A stretch of 64,000 nt of DNA from Paracoccus sp. (in: a-proteobacteria) (GTDB lineage: Bacteria; Pseudomonadota; Alphaproteobacteria; Rhodobacterales; Rhodobacteraceae), in contig NZ_JAUNTN010000004.1 of NCBI RefSeq assembly GCF_030538695.1, positions 1 to 64,000 of the forward strand, given 5' to 3'. The notes under the pieces were generated by a model, which was given only the letters and a program-made list of their open reading frames with translations, did not search any database and was not told where the DNA came from. Shown here piece by piece: positions 47,705-56,497 of this stretch. The position numbers were made by a program, and so were the translations under genes. Each line of letters opens with the position of its first letter. Position 1 is the stretch's first letter.

Positions 47705-48697
47705 ATGACAGAATCACCCGCCACGTCCGTTTCCGTTGCGTCACGTTCGGCGCTGATCCCTGCCACGGGCGAAGGGCCGATATTGCACGACCTGCCGCTG
47801 GGTGATCCGGGGCCGGGTCAGGTCCGGGTGCGGATGCGGGCTGCGGCGCTGAACTTTGCCGACCTGTTGATGCGCAAAGGCACCTATCAGGACACGCCCC
47901 CCACCCCTTTCACACCGGGGCTGGAGGGCGCGGGCGAGGTCGAGGCCGCAGGCCCTGGCACGGACCTGCGCCCCGGCACCCGTGTTGCGGTCTGGTTGCA
48001 GGGGTGCCTGACCCAATGCGGAAACTTTGATGCCGCCGACTGTCTGCCGCTTCCTGATGCGATGCCCTATGAGGATGCCGCCGGGTTCCAGATCGCCTAT
48101 GGCACCAGCCATCTGGCCCTGACATTGCGGGCAGGGTTGCAAGCCGGCGAAACGCTGGCGGTGCTTGGGGCAGCGGGCGGGGTCGGGCTGACGGCGGTGG
48201 AAATCGGCGCAGCACTTGGGGCGCGGGTGATCGCCGTGGCGCGGGGGGCCGAAAAATGCGCCATCGCCCGCGCCGCCGGAGCGCATGAGGTTCTGGACAG
48301 CGACGAGACCCCCGACCTGCGGGCCGCGCTGCGGGCCTTTGGCGGGGTGGATGTGGTCTATGATCCGGTGGGCGACGCCGCGGGGCTGGCAGCATTTGGC
48401 GGGCTGAAACCGGGCGGACGCTTTCTGGTCATCGGTTTTGCCGGGGGCAAGACGCCTGCGCTGCCCCTCAATCACGCGCTGGTCAAGAACATCACCATCC
48501 ACGGCATCCATTGGGCTGCTTACCGCGACCTTGACCACGCCGCGCTGCGAAGCAGCCTGACCGCACTCTTTGCCCTGTATGAGCAAGGTCGGCTGCACCC
48601 ACATAACGGGCTGATCCTGCCGCTGGACCGGCTGGCCGAGGGTTATGACGCCCTGTCTGAGCGCCGTTCTGTCGGAAAAGTTATAATCACCCTGTAA
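47705..48697 (+). CDS. NADPH:quinone oxidoreductase-like protein (zinc-free MDR family)
   Basis: The 330-residue protein is an MDR enzyme lacking the zinc cysteines. It has AAALNFADLLMRKGTYQD near the N-terminus, the dinucleotide-binding loop VLGAAGGVGLTAVEIGAALG and the end stretch LAEGYDALSERRSVGKVIIT. It probably reduces quinones or enones with NADPH. It is divergent from the XRE regulator, which may control it (inference). Confidence 0.9.
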   Translation: MTESPATSVSVASRSALIPATGEGPILHDLPLGDPGPGQVRVRMRAAALNFADLLMRKGTYQDTPPTPFTPGLEGAGEVEAAGPGTDLRPGTRVAVWLQGCLTQCGNFDAADCLPLPDAMPYEDAAGFQIAYGTSHLALTLRAGLQAGETLAVLGAAGGVGLTAVEIGAALGARVIAVARGAEKCAIARAAGAHEVLDSDETPDLRAALRAFGGVDVVYDPVGDAAGLAAFGGLKPGGRFLVIGFAGGKTPALPLNHALVKNITIHGIHWAAYRDLDHAALRSSLTALFALYEQGRLHPHNGLILPLDRLAEGYDALSERRSVGKVIITL

Positions 48698-48800
48698 AAC
48701 TGTCGGCTGCGGCATTGAAAATCGGCCATTCTTTGCCGATATTCCGCCAGAGCGGTCCGTTCGGGCCAAACCGACGCAATCGACCACCAGGAGCAATTCG

Positions 48801-49577
48801 ATGGCTGATTTCAATTCGATCCCGCGCACGGGCGCAACCACCCGTCAGGTCGAGATCGACGCGGGCCTGCGCGCCCATATGAACAAGGTTTACGGGCTGA
48901 TGTCCGTAGGGATGCTGGTCACGGCGGCTGCCGCCTGGGCGGTGTCGGGCCTTGCCACCACCACCGATCCCGCGCTGGCGGCCGGTCAGTTGCGCAATGG
49001 CACCATGCTGACCGAGTTCGGTCGTCTGGTTTACACCTCGCCGCTGAAATGGGTGCTGATGTTTGCGCCGCTGCTGATGGTCTTTGCCTTTGGCGCCGCC
49101 GTGAACCGCCTGTCGGTGCAGGCTGCAACGCTGATGTTCTATGCTTTCGCCACGCTGATGGGCGTGTCGATCAGCTGGATCTTCATCAGCTACACCCCGT
49201 TCTCGATCATCCAAACCTTCCTGATTACTGCCATCGCCTTTGCCGGCCTGTCGCTTTACGGCTATACGACCAAGCGCGACCTGTCGGGCATGGGGACGTT
49301 CCTGATGATGGGGCTGATCGGGCTGATCGTGGCCTCGATCGTCAACATCTTCCTGAAGTCGGGCGCGATGCAATTCGCCATCTCGGCCATCGGGGTGCTG
49401 ATCTTTGCAGGTCTGACCGCGTTCGACACGCAGAACATCAAGAACACCTATCTGCAACTGGCCAATTCCGACCGCGATTTCCTTGGCAAAGCCGCAATCA
49501 TGGGCGCGTTGCAACTGTATCTGGACTTCCTGAACCTGTTCATGTTCCTGCTGCAATTTCTGGGCAACCGCGACTAA
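48801..49577 (+). CDS. BAX inhibitor-1/YccA-family membrane protein
   Basis: The 258-residue protein has seven membrane spans and the family marks MNKVYGLMSVGMLVTAAAAW, FAGLSLYGYTTKRDLSGMG and LTAFDTQNIKNTYLQLANSD, ending LYLDFLNLFMFLLQFLGNRD. In bacteria such proteins leak protons or calcium or interact with FtsH; the exact role here is unknown. Single gene with a strong terminator. Confidence 0.93.
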   Translation: MADFNSIPRTGATTRQVEIDAGLRAHMNKVYGLMSVGMLVTAAAAWAVSGLATTTDPALAAGQLRNGTMLTEFGRLVYTSPLKWVLMFAPLLMVFAFGAAVNRLSVQAATLMFYAFATLMGVSISWIFISYTPFSIIQTFLITAIAFAGLSLYGYTTKRDLSGMGTFLMMGLIGLIVASIVNIFLKSGAMQFAISAIGVLIFAGLTAFDTQNIKNTYLQLANSDRDFLGKAAIMGALQLYLDFLNLFMFLLQFLGNRD

Positions 49578-49595
49578 GCATCGCCGCATGAAACA

Positions 49596-49625
49596 AAGGC
49601 CGGGCCAAGCGCCCGGCCTTTTTGT
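49596..49625 (+). terminator. Intrinsic terminator of the BAX-inhibitor-like gene
   Basis: AAGGCCGGGC (49596-49605) and GCCCGGCCTT (49611-49620) make a perfect 10-bp stem followed by TTTGTTT. Confidence 0.92.
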
Positions 49626-49668
49626 TTCGCACCTTTTTATTCCGCCCTGCCCGCATTAGATCAGACCA

Positions 49669-50832
49669 ATGACGCTGCCGAACGCCCCCTTGCTGCCCCC
49701 TGACGTGCTGGCTGATCTGACGGCCCTGCGCCATGCGCTGCACCGCGTACCGGAACTGTCAGGGCGGGAAAGCGCCACCGCCGCGACCATCGCAGAGGCG
49801 CTGCGGGCGCTGTCGCCCGACCGGCTGATAACCGGGCTTGGCGGGCATGGGGTGGCGGCACAATTCGGCTGCGGCGAACCTTCGGTCATGCTGCGGGCGG
49901 AACTGGACGCGCTGCCGATTACGGAAACCGGCACGCCCGACTGGAGATCTGTAACACCGGGCAAAGGCCACCTTTGCGGCCATGACGGACATATGGCGAT
50001 GCTGATGGGCGCGGCGCACCACTTTGCCGCCAACCGCCCTGCGCAGGGCCGTGTGGTGGTGCTGTTTCAGCCCGCCGAAGAAACCGGCGCAGGTGCCGTC
50101 GCCGTTCTGGCCGACCCGGATTTTGCCGCGCTCGCCTGCGATTGGGCCTTTGCCATCCACAACATGCCCGGCATTGCACAAGGCCATGCTGCCGTGCGGG
50201 CAGCGGTGATGAACTGCGCCTCTCGCGGGTTGCGACTGCGGCTGGAGGGGCGGACCGCCCATGCCTCTGACCCGGCCAGCGGGGTATCGCCCGCCCCGGC
50301 GCTGGCGGCGCTGATTCCGGGTCTGGCGGCGCTATCGCAGGATATGCCGCGCCCTGCCCCCGGCTTCCGGCTGGTCACGATTACCCATGCCCGGCTTGGC
50401 GAGGCGGCCTTTGGCATCGCACCGGGCGAGGCCGAGTTATGGGCCACCCTGCGCAGCTATCACGACGATGACATGACCGCGCTGGCCGATCAGGCGCTGG
50501 CACTGGCGCAGGATCAGGCCGCGCGTCACGGGCTGAGATTGACCGCAGATTGGCATGATATTTTCACCCATTGCGAGAACGACGCACAAGCCGCCGCAAT
50601 CATGGCTGACGCCGCCCGGACCAGCGGGCTAAGCGTGACGCCCGGCGATCTGCCGATGCGCGCCTCAGAGGATTTCGGCCGTTTCGCACAAGTTTCCAAA
50701 ACCGCCATGCTGCTGCTTGGCGCGGGCGGCGGCCCCGCACTGCATAACCCTGACTATGATTTCCCTGATGCTCTGATCGAACCCGGCGCATCCATTCTGA
50801 TCCGCGCGGCCAGCCACGCATTGACCACATGA
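49669..50832 (+). CDS. M20-family amidohydrolase
   Basis: The 387-residue enzyme belongs to the M20D (hippurate hydrolase/IAA-amino-acid hydrolase) group: LHRVPELSGRESATAATIAE, GHLCGHDGHMAMLMGAAHH and PAEETGAGAVAVLADPDFAA give the metal ligands, and MRASEDFGRFAQ the late Glu/Asp region. It removes an acyl group from an N-acylated amino acid; acyl and amino parts unknown. No good ribosome site precedes ATG 49669. Ten bases separate it from the Mrp gene. Confidence 0.9.
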   Translation: MTLPNAPLLPPDVLADLTALRHALHRVPELSGRESATAATIAEALRALSPDRLITGLGGHGVAAQFGCGEPSVMLRAELDALPITETGTPDWRSVTPGKGHLCGHDGHMAMLMGAAHHFAANRPAQGRVVVLFQPAEETGAGAVAVLADPDFAALACDWAFAIHNMPGIAQGHAAVRAAVMNCASRGLRLRLEGRTAHASDPASGVSPAPALAALIPGLAALSQDMPRPAPGFRLVTITHARLGEAAFGIAPGEAELWATLRSYHDDDMTALADQALALAQDQAARHGLRLTADWHDIFTHCENDAQAAAIMADAARTSGLSVTPGDLPMRASEDFGRFAQVSKTAMLLLGAGGGPALHNPDYDFPDALIEPGASILIRAASHALTT

Positions 50833-50842
50833 GGCAAAGACC

Positions 50843-51910
50843 ATGACCCCAAGCAAAGACCAGATCCTGACCGCGCTTTCGGCGCTGAAAACCCCTTCGG
50901 GCAGCAACCCGGTGGCCGAAAACCTGATTCGCGCGCTGGTGGTCGAGGGCGGCAACGTCCGTTTCGTTCTGGATATTGGTGAGGCCGAGCCTGCACCCTT
51001 CCGTGCGCTGGAGGATCAGGCCCGCGCCGCTGTCGCCGCCCTGCCCGGTGTCAGCGATGTGCAGATCGCCATGACCGGCAGCGCCCCGAAAAAATCGCCG
51101 CCACCGGACCTGAAAATCGGCGGCCATCCCAAGCCTTCGCCGGTGCAGCCGATCCCTGGCGTGCGCCATGTGATCGCGGTGGCCTCGGGCAAGGGCGGGG
51201 TCGGTAAATCCACGGTCAGCGCCAACCTTGCCACCGCGCTGGCCGCGCAAGGCCGCCGCGTGGGCCTGCTGGATGCCGATGTTTACGGGCCAAGCCAGCC
51301 GCGCATGATGGGGGTTTCAGGCCGCCCGGCCAGCCCCGACGGGCAGACCATCATCCCGCTGCAAAACCACGGCGTCACCATGATGAGCCTTGGCCTGCTG
51401 GTGCCAGAAAACGAAGCCCTTGTCTGGCGCGGCCCAATGCTGATGGGGGCGCTGCAACAGATGCTGTTTCAGGTGCAATGGGGCGATCTGGACGTGCTGA
51501 TCGTGGACCTGCCGCCCGGCACCGGCGATGTGCAACTGACGCTGGCACAGAAAACCCCGCTGGACGGGGCCATCGTGGTCAGCACCCCGCAGGATGTGGC
51601 GCTGCTGGATGCGCGCAAGGCGATTGATATGTTCCACAAGCTGAAGGTGCCGATCCTTGGCTTGGTGGAAAATATGTCCACCCATATTTGCAGCAATTGC
51701 GGCCATGAGGAGCATATCTTTGGCCATGGCGGCGTCGCGCAGGAGGCCGCGCAGATGGGGGTGCCGCTGATGGGTGAGGTGCCTTTGCACCTGTCCGTCC
51801 GGGTCGCAGGCGACAGCGGCACGCCGGTCGTTCTGGCCGCCCCCGACAGCCCGCAGGCGCAGGTGTTTCAGAACATTGCCCGCGGGCTGATCACCGCCGG
51901 GATTGCCTGA
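50843..51910 (+). CDS. Mrp/NBP35-family Fe-S carrier ATPase (ApbC-like)
   Basis: The 355-residue protein has an N-terminal DUF59-like domain (about 1-80), the deviant P-loop ASGKGGVGKSTVSANLA (about 114-130), MDAD-type Walker region LLDADVYGPSQPRMMG, DLPPGTGDVQLTLAQ and the cluster-binding CxxC in HICSNCGHEEHIFGHGG. It carries and delivers Fe-S clusters in the cytoplasm, in line with the full suf set elsewhere in the window. A hairpin and an efficient terminator follow. Confidence 0.94.
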   Translation: MTPSKDQILTALSALKTPSGSNPVAENLIRALVVEGGNVRFVLDIGEAEPAPFRALEDQARAAVAALPGVSDVQIAMTGSAPKKSPPPDLKIGGHPKPSPVQPIPGVRHVIAVASGKGGVGKSTVSANLATALAAQGRRVGLLDADVYGPSQPRMMGVSGRPASPDGQTIIPLQNHGVTMMSLGLLVPENEALVWRGPMLMGALQQMLFQVQWGDLDVLIVDLPPGTGDVQLTLAQKTPLDGAIVVSTPQDVALLDARKAIDMFHKLKVPILGLVENMSTHICSNCGHEEHIFGHGGVAQEAAQMGVPLMGEVPLHLSVRVAGDSGTPVVLAAPDSPQAQVFQNIARGLITAGIA

Positions 51911-51920
51911 CCCGTCGGCA

Positions 51921-51941
51921 CCGGGGGCTGTCTGCCCCCGG
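51921..51941 (+). repeat. Hairpin and flanking sequence resembling a Rhodobacteraceae intergenic repeat
   Basis: CCGGGGGC-TGTCT-GCCCCCGG (51921-51941) is followed by GACCCCCGAGGATATTTT and GATGAAGAAGAAA. I recall nearly identical GCCCCCGGACCCCCGAGGATATTT strings after many genes in this family of bacteria. Only this one copy is seen in the window. Confidence 0.5.
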
Positions 51942-51968
51942 ACCCCCGAGGATATTTTGATGAAGAAG

Positions 51969-52000
51969 AAAGGCCGGGGATCGCAGATCGCCCGGCCTTT
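51969..52000. terminator. Bidirectional terminator between mrp and the class II reductase
   Basis: AAAGGCCGGG (51969-51978) and CCCGGCCTTT (51991-52000) form a perfect 10-bp stem. Plus-strand side continues TGGTTT; minus-strand side continues CTTCTTC. It lies between convergent genes. Confidence 0.85.
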
Positions 52001-52027
52001 TGGTTTCAGATCGGCTTCGCGTTCAGA

Positions 52028-54298
52028 TCAGCCGCATTTCGAGTGGCCGCAGCTCGGGCAGGTCATGCAGCCCTCGATCATGCGCATCCCGAACTGGCCG
52101 CAGCTTGGGCAGGCCGGACCTTTTGGGCGGCTGTCCAGACCGACAACATTGGCTTCCAGCGCCGGATCGGATTTCAGGCCCATACCCTCGCCCGCCAGAA
52201 AGCCGGTGCTGACCATATGCTGTTCGATCACCCCGCCGATGGCCGCCAGAATCGACGGCACATAGCGGCCCTGCATCCACGCACCGCCGCGCGGGTCGAA
52301 CACCGCCTTCAGTTCCTCGACCACAAAGGACACCTCGCCGCCGCGCCGGAACACCGCCGAGATCATCCGCGTCAGCGCCACCGTCCAAGCGTAATGTTCC
52401 ATGTTCTTGGAGTTGATGAACACCTCGAACGGGCGACGGTGGCCGCCGTGAACGATGTCGTTGATGGTGATATAAATGGCATGTTCGCTGCCCGGCCATT
52501 TCAGCTTATAGGTCGAGCCTTCCAGCGCCGCCGGGCGGTCCAGCGGGTCGGTCAGATAGACGACTTCGGCCCCGGTGTCGGCCTCGGGTGCTTTTTCGCT
52601 GGTTTCGCTGACCGACAGGACCGAGCCGGTCACATCATTGGGGCGATAGGTGGTGCAGCCCTTGCAGCCCAAATCCCAGGCTTGCAGGTAAACATCCTTG
52701 AACGCCTCGAAGCTGATGTCCTCGGGGCAGTTGATGGTTTTGCTGATCGAGCTGTCCACCCATTCCTGCGCCGCCGCCTGCATGGCGACATGGGCCGAGG
52801 GTTCCAGCACCTGCGCATTCACGAAATGCGCGGGCAGTTCGGCGTCGCCCATCTTGTCACGCCACATCTGCACGGCGTAATCGACGACTTCCTCCTCGGT
52901 GCGCGAGCCGTCCTTTTGCAGCACTTTGCGGGTATAGGCATAGGCAAAGACCGGCTCGATCCCGCTGGACACATTGCCCGCATACAGGCTGATGGTGCCG
53001 GTGGGCGCGATGCTGGTCAGCAGGGCGTTGCGGATACCATGTTCCGCAATGGCCGCGCGCACGTCATCATCCATCCGCTGCATAAAGCCGGATTTCAGGT
53101 ATTCTTTCGCATCGAACAGCGGGAAAGCACCTTTTTCCCGCGCCAGATCGACCGAGGCCAGATAGGCCGCCCGCGCGATTTGTTTCATCCATGCCCGCGT
53201 CTGCTCCACCGCATCCGGCGCGCCATAGCGCAAGCCCACCATCAGCAGCGCATCGGCCAGCCCGGTCACGCCAAGGCCGATGCGGCGCTTGTTGGCGGCC
53301 TCTTGCGCCTGCTGGTCCAGCGGAAAGCGGCTGGCATCCACCACGTTATCCATCATCCGCACGGCGGTGCGCACCAGTTCGTCCAGCGCAGCTTCATCCA
53401 GCGCAGCATTGGCGCCGAACGGATCTTTCACCAGCCGCGCAAGGTTTACCGACCCCAGCAGACAGGCCCCATAGGGCGGCAGAGGCTGCTCGCCACAGGG
53501 GTTCGTCGCCGCAATGGTTTCCGCGTAATGCAGGTTGTTGGCCTTGTTGATGCGGTCAATGAAGATCACGCCCGGTTCGGCGTAATCATAGGTCGCCCGC
53601 ATGATCTTGTTCCACAGGTCACGGGCCTGAACGGTGTGATAGATCTTGCCGTTAAAGGTCAGATCCCACGAACCATCGGCGCGGACGGCCTCCATGAACG
53701 GATCGGTAATCAGCACCGACAGGTTGAACATGCGCAGCCGGGCGCTGTCCTGTTTCGCCTCGATAAAGCGTTCAATATCAGGGTGATCGCAGCGCATTGT
53801 CGCCATCATCGCGCCACGGCGGCTGCCCGCTGACATGATCGTGCGGCACATCGCGTCCCACACATCCATAAAGGACAGGGGGCCGGAGGCATCCGCCGCC
53901 ACGCCCTTCACCTCGGCCCCGCGCGGACGGATGGTGCTGAAGTCATAACCGATGCCGCCGCCCTGCTGCATGGTCAGCGCGGCCTCTTTCAGCATGTCGA
54001 AAATACCGCCCATGCTGTCAGGGATGGTCCCCATGACAAAGCAGTTGAACAGGGTCACGCTGCGCCCGGTGCCGGCGCCGGCCAGAATCCGGCCTGCGGG
54101 CAGGAATTTGAAATCCTTCAGTGCTTCGTAAAAGCGCGGCTCCCATGCCTCGGGGTCGGTTTCGACACGGGCCAGATCACGGGCGACGCGGCGCCAGCTA
54201 TCTTCGACCGACTGGTCGATGGCGTGACCTTCGGCATCCTTCAGCCGGTATTTCATGTCCCAGATCTGTTCAGCGATGGGGGCGGCAAAGGCGGTCAT
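52028..54298 (-). CDS. Adenosylcobalamin-dependent (class II) ribonucleotide reductase, short form
   Basis: The 756-residue enzyme has the same job as the long NrdJ but belongs to a distinct branch. Marks are FLPAGRILAGAGTGRSVTLF, MQQGGGIGYDFSTIRPRG, the active-site stretch ATNPCGEQPLPPYGACLLGS, SIAPTGTISLYAGNVSSGIE and a C-terminal zinc-ribbon/thiol cluster (ACPSCGQFGMRMIEGCMTC, PSCGHSKCG). There is no N-terminal ATP cone. Its upstream region carries a perfect NrdR-type box at 54401-54416. Two class II enzymes 8 kb apart may serve different growth states. Confidence 0.96.
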   Translation of the reverse strand: MTAFAAPIAEQIWDMKYRLKDAEGHAIDQSVEDSWRRVARDLARVETDPEAWEPRFYEALKDFKFLPAGRILAGAGTGRSVTLFNCFVMGTIPDSMGGIFDMLKEAALTMQQGGGIGYDFSTIRPRGAEVKGVAADASGPLSFMDVWDAMCRTIMSAGSRRGAMMATMRCDHPDIERFIEAKQDSARLRMFNLSVLITDPFMEAVRADGSWDLTFNGKIYHTVQARDLWNKIMRATYDYAEPGVIFIDRINKANNLHYAETIAATNPCGEQPLPPYGACLLGSVNLARLVKDPFGANAALDEAALDELVRTAVRMMDNVVDASRFPLDQQAQEAANKRRIGLGVTGLADALLMVGLRYGAPDAVEQTRAWMKQIARAAYLASVDLAREKGAFPLFDAKEYLKSGFMQRMDDDVRAAIAEHGIRNALLTSIAPTGTISLYAGNVSSGIEPVFAYAYTRKVLQKDGSRTEEEVVDYAVQMWRDKMGDAELPAHFVNAQVLEPSAHVAMQAAAQEWVDSSISKTINCPEDISFEAFKDVYLQAWDLGCKGCTTYRPNDVTGSVLSVSETSEKAPEADTGAEVVYLTDPLDRPAALEGSTYKLKWPGSEHAIYITINDIVHGGHRRPFEVFINSKNMEHYAWTVALTRMISAVFRRGGEVSFVVEELKAVFDPRGGAWMQGRYVPSILAAIGGVIEQHMVSTGFLAGEGMGLKSDPALEANVVGLDSRPKGPACPSCGQFGMRMIEGCMTCPSCGHSKCG

Positions 54299-54400
54299 CG
54301 GATGCGTCCTGTCAGTGGCGGAAGAGTCAGGCCGGTGTCATAGCCAATCTGGACGGATTGGCAAGAACCATTCCAGCACTTGCGTTAAGATAATTCAACA

Positions 54401-54416
54401 ACACTATATATTGTGT
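54401..54416. promoter_or_regulatory. NrdR-type box upstream of the short class II reductase
   Basis: ACACTATATATTGTGT fits the published NrdR consensus (ACAC-w-ATATAT-w-GTGT) along its whole length. It lies 103 bases before the reductase start, in the gap to the divergent DUF1489 gene. A weaker partner, ATTCCAGCACTTGCGT (54370-54385, 8/16 match), sits 31 bases away, the spacing usual for paired boxes. Confidence 0.75.
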
Positions 54417-54453
54417 CATTGCCCTTTCCTCACAACAAGCCTATCAGGCAAAC

Positions 54454-54876
54454 ATGTCTGGCAAACTGAACCTGATGAAACTTTGCGTCGGCTGCGCCTC
54501 ACCCGAGGAACTGGCGGCATGGCAAGCCAGTCGCTATGGCCATGGCCCCGCCGAACACACCACCCGCATGTGGCCCAAGCGCGAGGCCGAATTGCTGGAT
54601 GGCGGCAGTATCTATTGGGTGTTCAAAGGGCTGATGCTGGCCCGTCAGCCGCTGGTCGGGCTGGAAGAGCGCATCGGTCAGGACGGCATCCGCCGCTGCG
54701 TGCTGAAAATCGGGCGCGAGATGATCCCCGTTGCCGCCACCCCGCGCCGCGCCTTTCAGGGCTGGCGCTATCTGGACGCTGCCGACGCGCCGCCCGATCT
54801 GTCCCCCGCCCGCGCCCATGATGATTCGCTGCCGCCCGAGATCGCCCGCGAACTGGCTGAATTCGGTTTGCGCTGA
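54454..54876 (+). CDS. DUF1489 family protein
   Basis: The 140-residue protein matches the alphaproteobacterial DUF1489 family: LNLMKLCVGCASPEELAAWQ, HTTRMWPKREAELLDGGSIY, WVFKGLMLARQPLVGLEERI and RRAFQGWRYLDAADAPPDL. It has no signal peptide or membrane span, and the function is unknown. It is divergent from the short class II reductase, sharing the region with the NrdR box. Confidence 0.88.
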   Translation: MSGKLNLMKLCVGCASPEELAAWQASRYGHGPAEHTTRMWPKREAELLDGGSIYWVFKGLMLARQPLVGLEERIGQDGIRRCVLKIGREMIPVAATPRRAFQGWRYLDAADAPPDLSPARAHDDSLPPEIARELAEFGLR

Positions 54877-54882
54877 CCCCTC

Positions 54883-54911
54883 TTGACGCGCCCGCCCGCC
54901 CGCCGTATCAG
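54883..54911 (+). promoter_or_regulatory. Sigma70-type promoter of tRNA-Gly
   Basis: TTGACG (54883-54888) and TATCAG (54906-54911) are 17 bases apart; the tRNA starts 11 bases after the -10 hexamer. Confidence 0.6.
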
Positions 54912-54921
54912 CCCCTTCGAC

Positions 54922-54995
54922 GCGGGTGTAGCTCAATGGTAGAGCAGCAGCTTCCCAAGCTGACGACGAGGGTTCGATTCCCTTCACCCGCTCCA
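54922..54995 (+). tRNA. tRNA-Gly (CCC)
   Basis: Cloverleaf with acceptor GCGGGTG/CACCCGC, D arm TAGCTCAATGGTAGAGCA, anticodon stem-loop CAGC-TTCCCAA-GCTG (anticodon CCC), T arm GAGGG-TTCGATT-CCCTT and encoded CCA at 54993-54995. Confidence 0.95.
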
Positions 54996-55183
54996 TCATC
55001 CTGACATTCGGAACCCGGCCCCTGCCGGCGCTGCATTTTCAGCCTGCCGTGGCGTAAAAACCATCCCCCCTGCAAGATAGCGCATTTCCTGCGGCATCTC
55101 GCCACCCGGCGTCATGGCTTTATGCCTCGCCGTTGCATCCCGGCCCGGTTACGAATGGGTCAGCATTGACCAAAGGGGGCATC

Positions 55184-55675
55184 ATGTCTGCCGCAAACCG
55201 ATCCACCGCCCTGTCGCGCCGGGCGCTGCTGACCTCGGCCATCACCGGGGTGATGCTGACAGCACTGCCTGTCCGCGCAAAAACCACCTATCCGGCGTTC
55301 CATGTCGTGAAAGATCCGAATTGCGGTTGCTGCGGCGACTGGATCGCCCTTGTCGAACAGGCTGGTTTCCCGGTCACGGTCGAGGATATGCCCAACGATG
55401 CGCTGGCCCGGTTAAAGGCAAAAGCAGGCATCCCTCCCGCTATGACCTCATGTCACACTGCCCGCGTTGAAGGCTATGTGATCGAAGGTCATGTGCCACT
55501 GGCCGACATCCGACGCCTGCTGGACAGTCGCCCTGATGCCATCGGCCTGTCGGTGCCGGGTATGCCTTGGGGGTCTCCCGGCATGGGGCCGGAAGCCGAA
55601 CGCGAAGCCTATGACGTTCACCTGATCCGCAAGGACGGCACGACCAGAATCTTTAACCATTATCCCGCTGCCTGA
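55184..55675 (+). CDS. DUF411 family exported metal-binding protein
   Basis: The 163-residue protein has a Tat-like signal (SRRALLTSAITGVMLTALPV) and the DUF411 core KDPNCGCCGDWIALVEQAGF with C47, C49 and C50, then MTSCHTARVEGYVIEGHVPL and VPGMPWGSPGMG. Family members are linked to copper or other metal handling in the periplasm. ATG 55184 follows AAAGGGGG; an upstream in-frame start at 55133 lacks a ribosome site. Confidence 0.88.
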   Translation: MSAANRSTALSRRALLTSAITGVMLTALPVRAKTTYPAFHVVKDPNCGCCGDWIALVEQAGFPVTVEDMPNDALARLKAKAGIPPAMTSCHTARVEGYVIEGHVPLADIRRLLDSRPDAIGLSVPGMPWGSPGMGPEAEREAYDVHLIRKDGTTRIFNHYPAA

Positions 55676-55738
55676 CGCCCCTTGAACCCCTGACGCAGCG
55701 GGGTCAGTCTGGCCGACAGTGAGGATTCGGGGGGCATC

Positions 55739-56494
55739 ATGGCGGAATGGTTGCTGTTGCTGATTGCGGGCTTTTTCGGCGGGATGCTGAATGCGGTGGC
55801 AGGAGGCGGCACATTTATCACCTTTCCGGCGCTGGTGGCGGCGGGGGTGCCGGTGGTGGCGGCCAATGCAACCAGCACGGTGGCGGCGCTGCCGGGCTAT
55901 CTGGCCTCGGCCATCGGGTTTCGCCGCGACATTGCCGCGCTGGAGCGGCGACTGATCGGACGGCTGACCATCTGGACCGTGCTTGGCGGCATGATCGGGT
56001 CCGGGCTGCTGCTGGTGTCCTCGAATAAGGCTTTTGCGCTGCTGGTGCCGTTTTTGCTGCTGGCCGCAACGGTGGTTTTCCTGTGGGGACCGCGCATCCG
56101 CGAATGGGCGGCGCAAAGCCGGGCTGGCGTCACCGCCTTTGGGGCCGGGACCATGCTGCCGGTGGCCATCTATGGCGGCTATTTCAACGGCGGGTTGGGA
56201 ATCATCCTGTTGGCGCTGTTCGCGCTGTGGGGCATGAGCGACCTGCACCAGATGAACGGGCTGAAATGCTGGCTGAGTTTCGCATTGTCGCTGGTGTCCT
56301 GCGCGATTTTCGCGGCGGGTGGAAAGGTGATCTGGCTGGCTGCCTTGTGGATGGGCATAGGCACGGTCCTTGGCGGCTATCTTGGTGCGCCGGTGGCACG
56401 GAAAATCCCGGTTCCAGCCCTTCGCGGCTTGATCGCAGCGGTCGGTTTCGGCATGACGGTCGTGTTCTTTTACCGCCTTTTCGCAGGAGCATAA
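55739..56494 (+). CDS. TSUP-family (TauE/SafE) membrane transporter
   Basis: The 251-residue protein has about seven to eight spans with the family half-repeats GFFGGMLNAVAGGGTFITFP and GGYFNGGLGIILLALFALWG. TSUP proteins move sulfite, sulfonates or related organosulfur anions; substrate here is unknown. The RidA gene follows after 3 bases, so the two are co-transcribed. Confidence 0.9.
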   Translation: MAEWLLLLIAGFFGGMLNAVAGGGTFITFPALVAAGVPVVAANATSTVAALPGYLASAIGFRRDIAALERRLIGRLTIWTVLGGMIGSGLLLVSSNKAFALLVPFLLLAATVVFLWGPRIREWAAQSRAGVTAFGAGTMLPVAIYGGYFNGGLGIILLALFALWGMSDLHQMNGLKCWLSFALSLVSCAIFAAGGKVIWLAALWMGIGTVLGGYLGAPVARKIPVPALRGLIAAVGFGMTVVFFYRLFAGA

Positions 56495-56497
56495 GAT

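Noticed and set aside
54308..54319. GCCACTGACAGG on the minus strand upstream of the short reductase, recalling a cobalamin riboswitch
   Set aside because: The B12 box and the rest of the riboswitch core are missing, and the motif lies only about 10 bases from the start codon.
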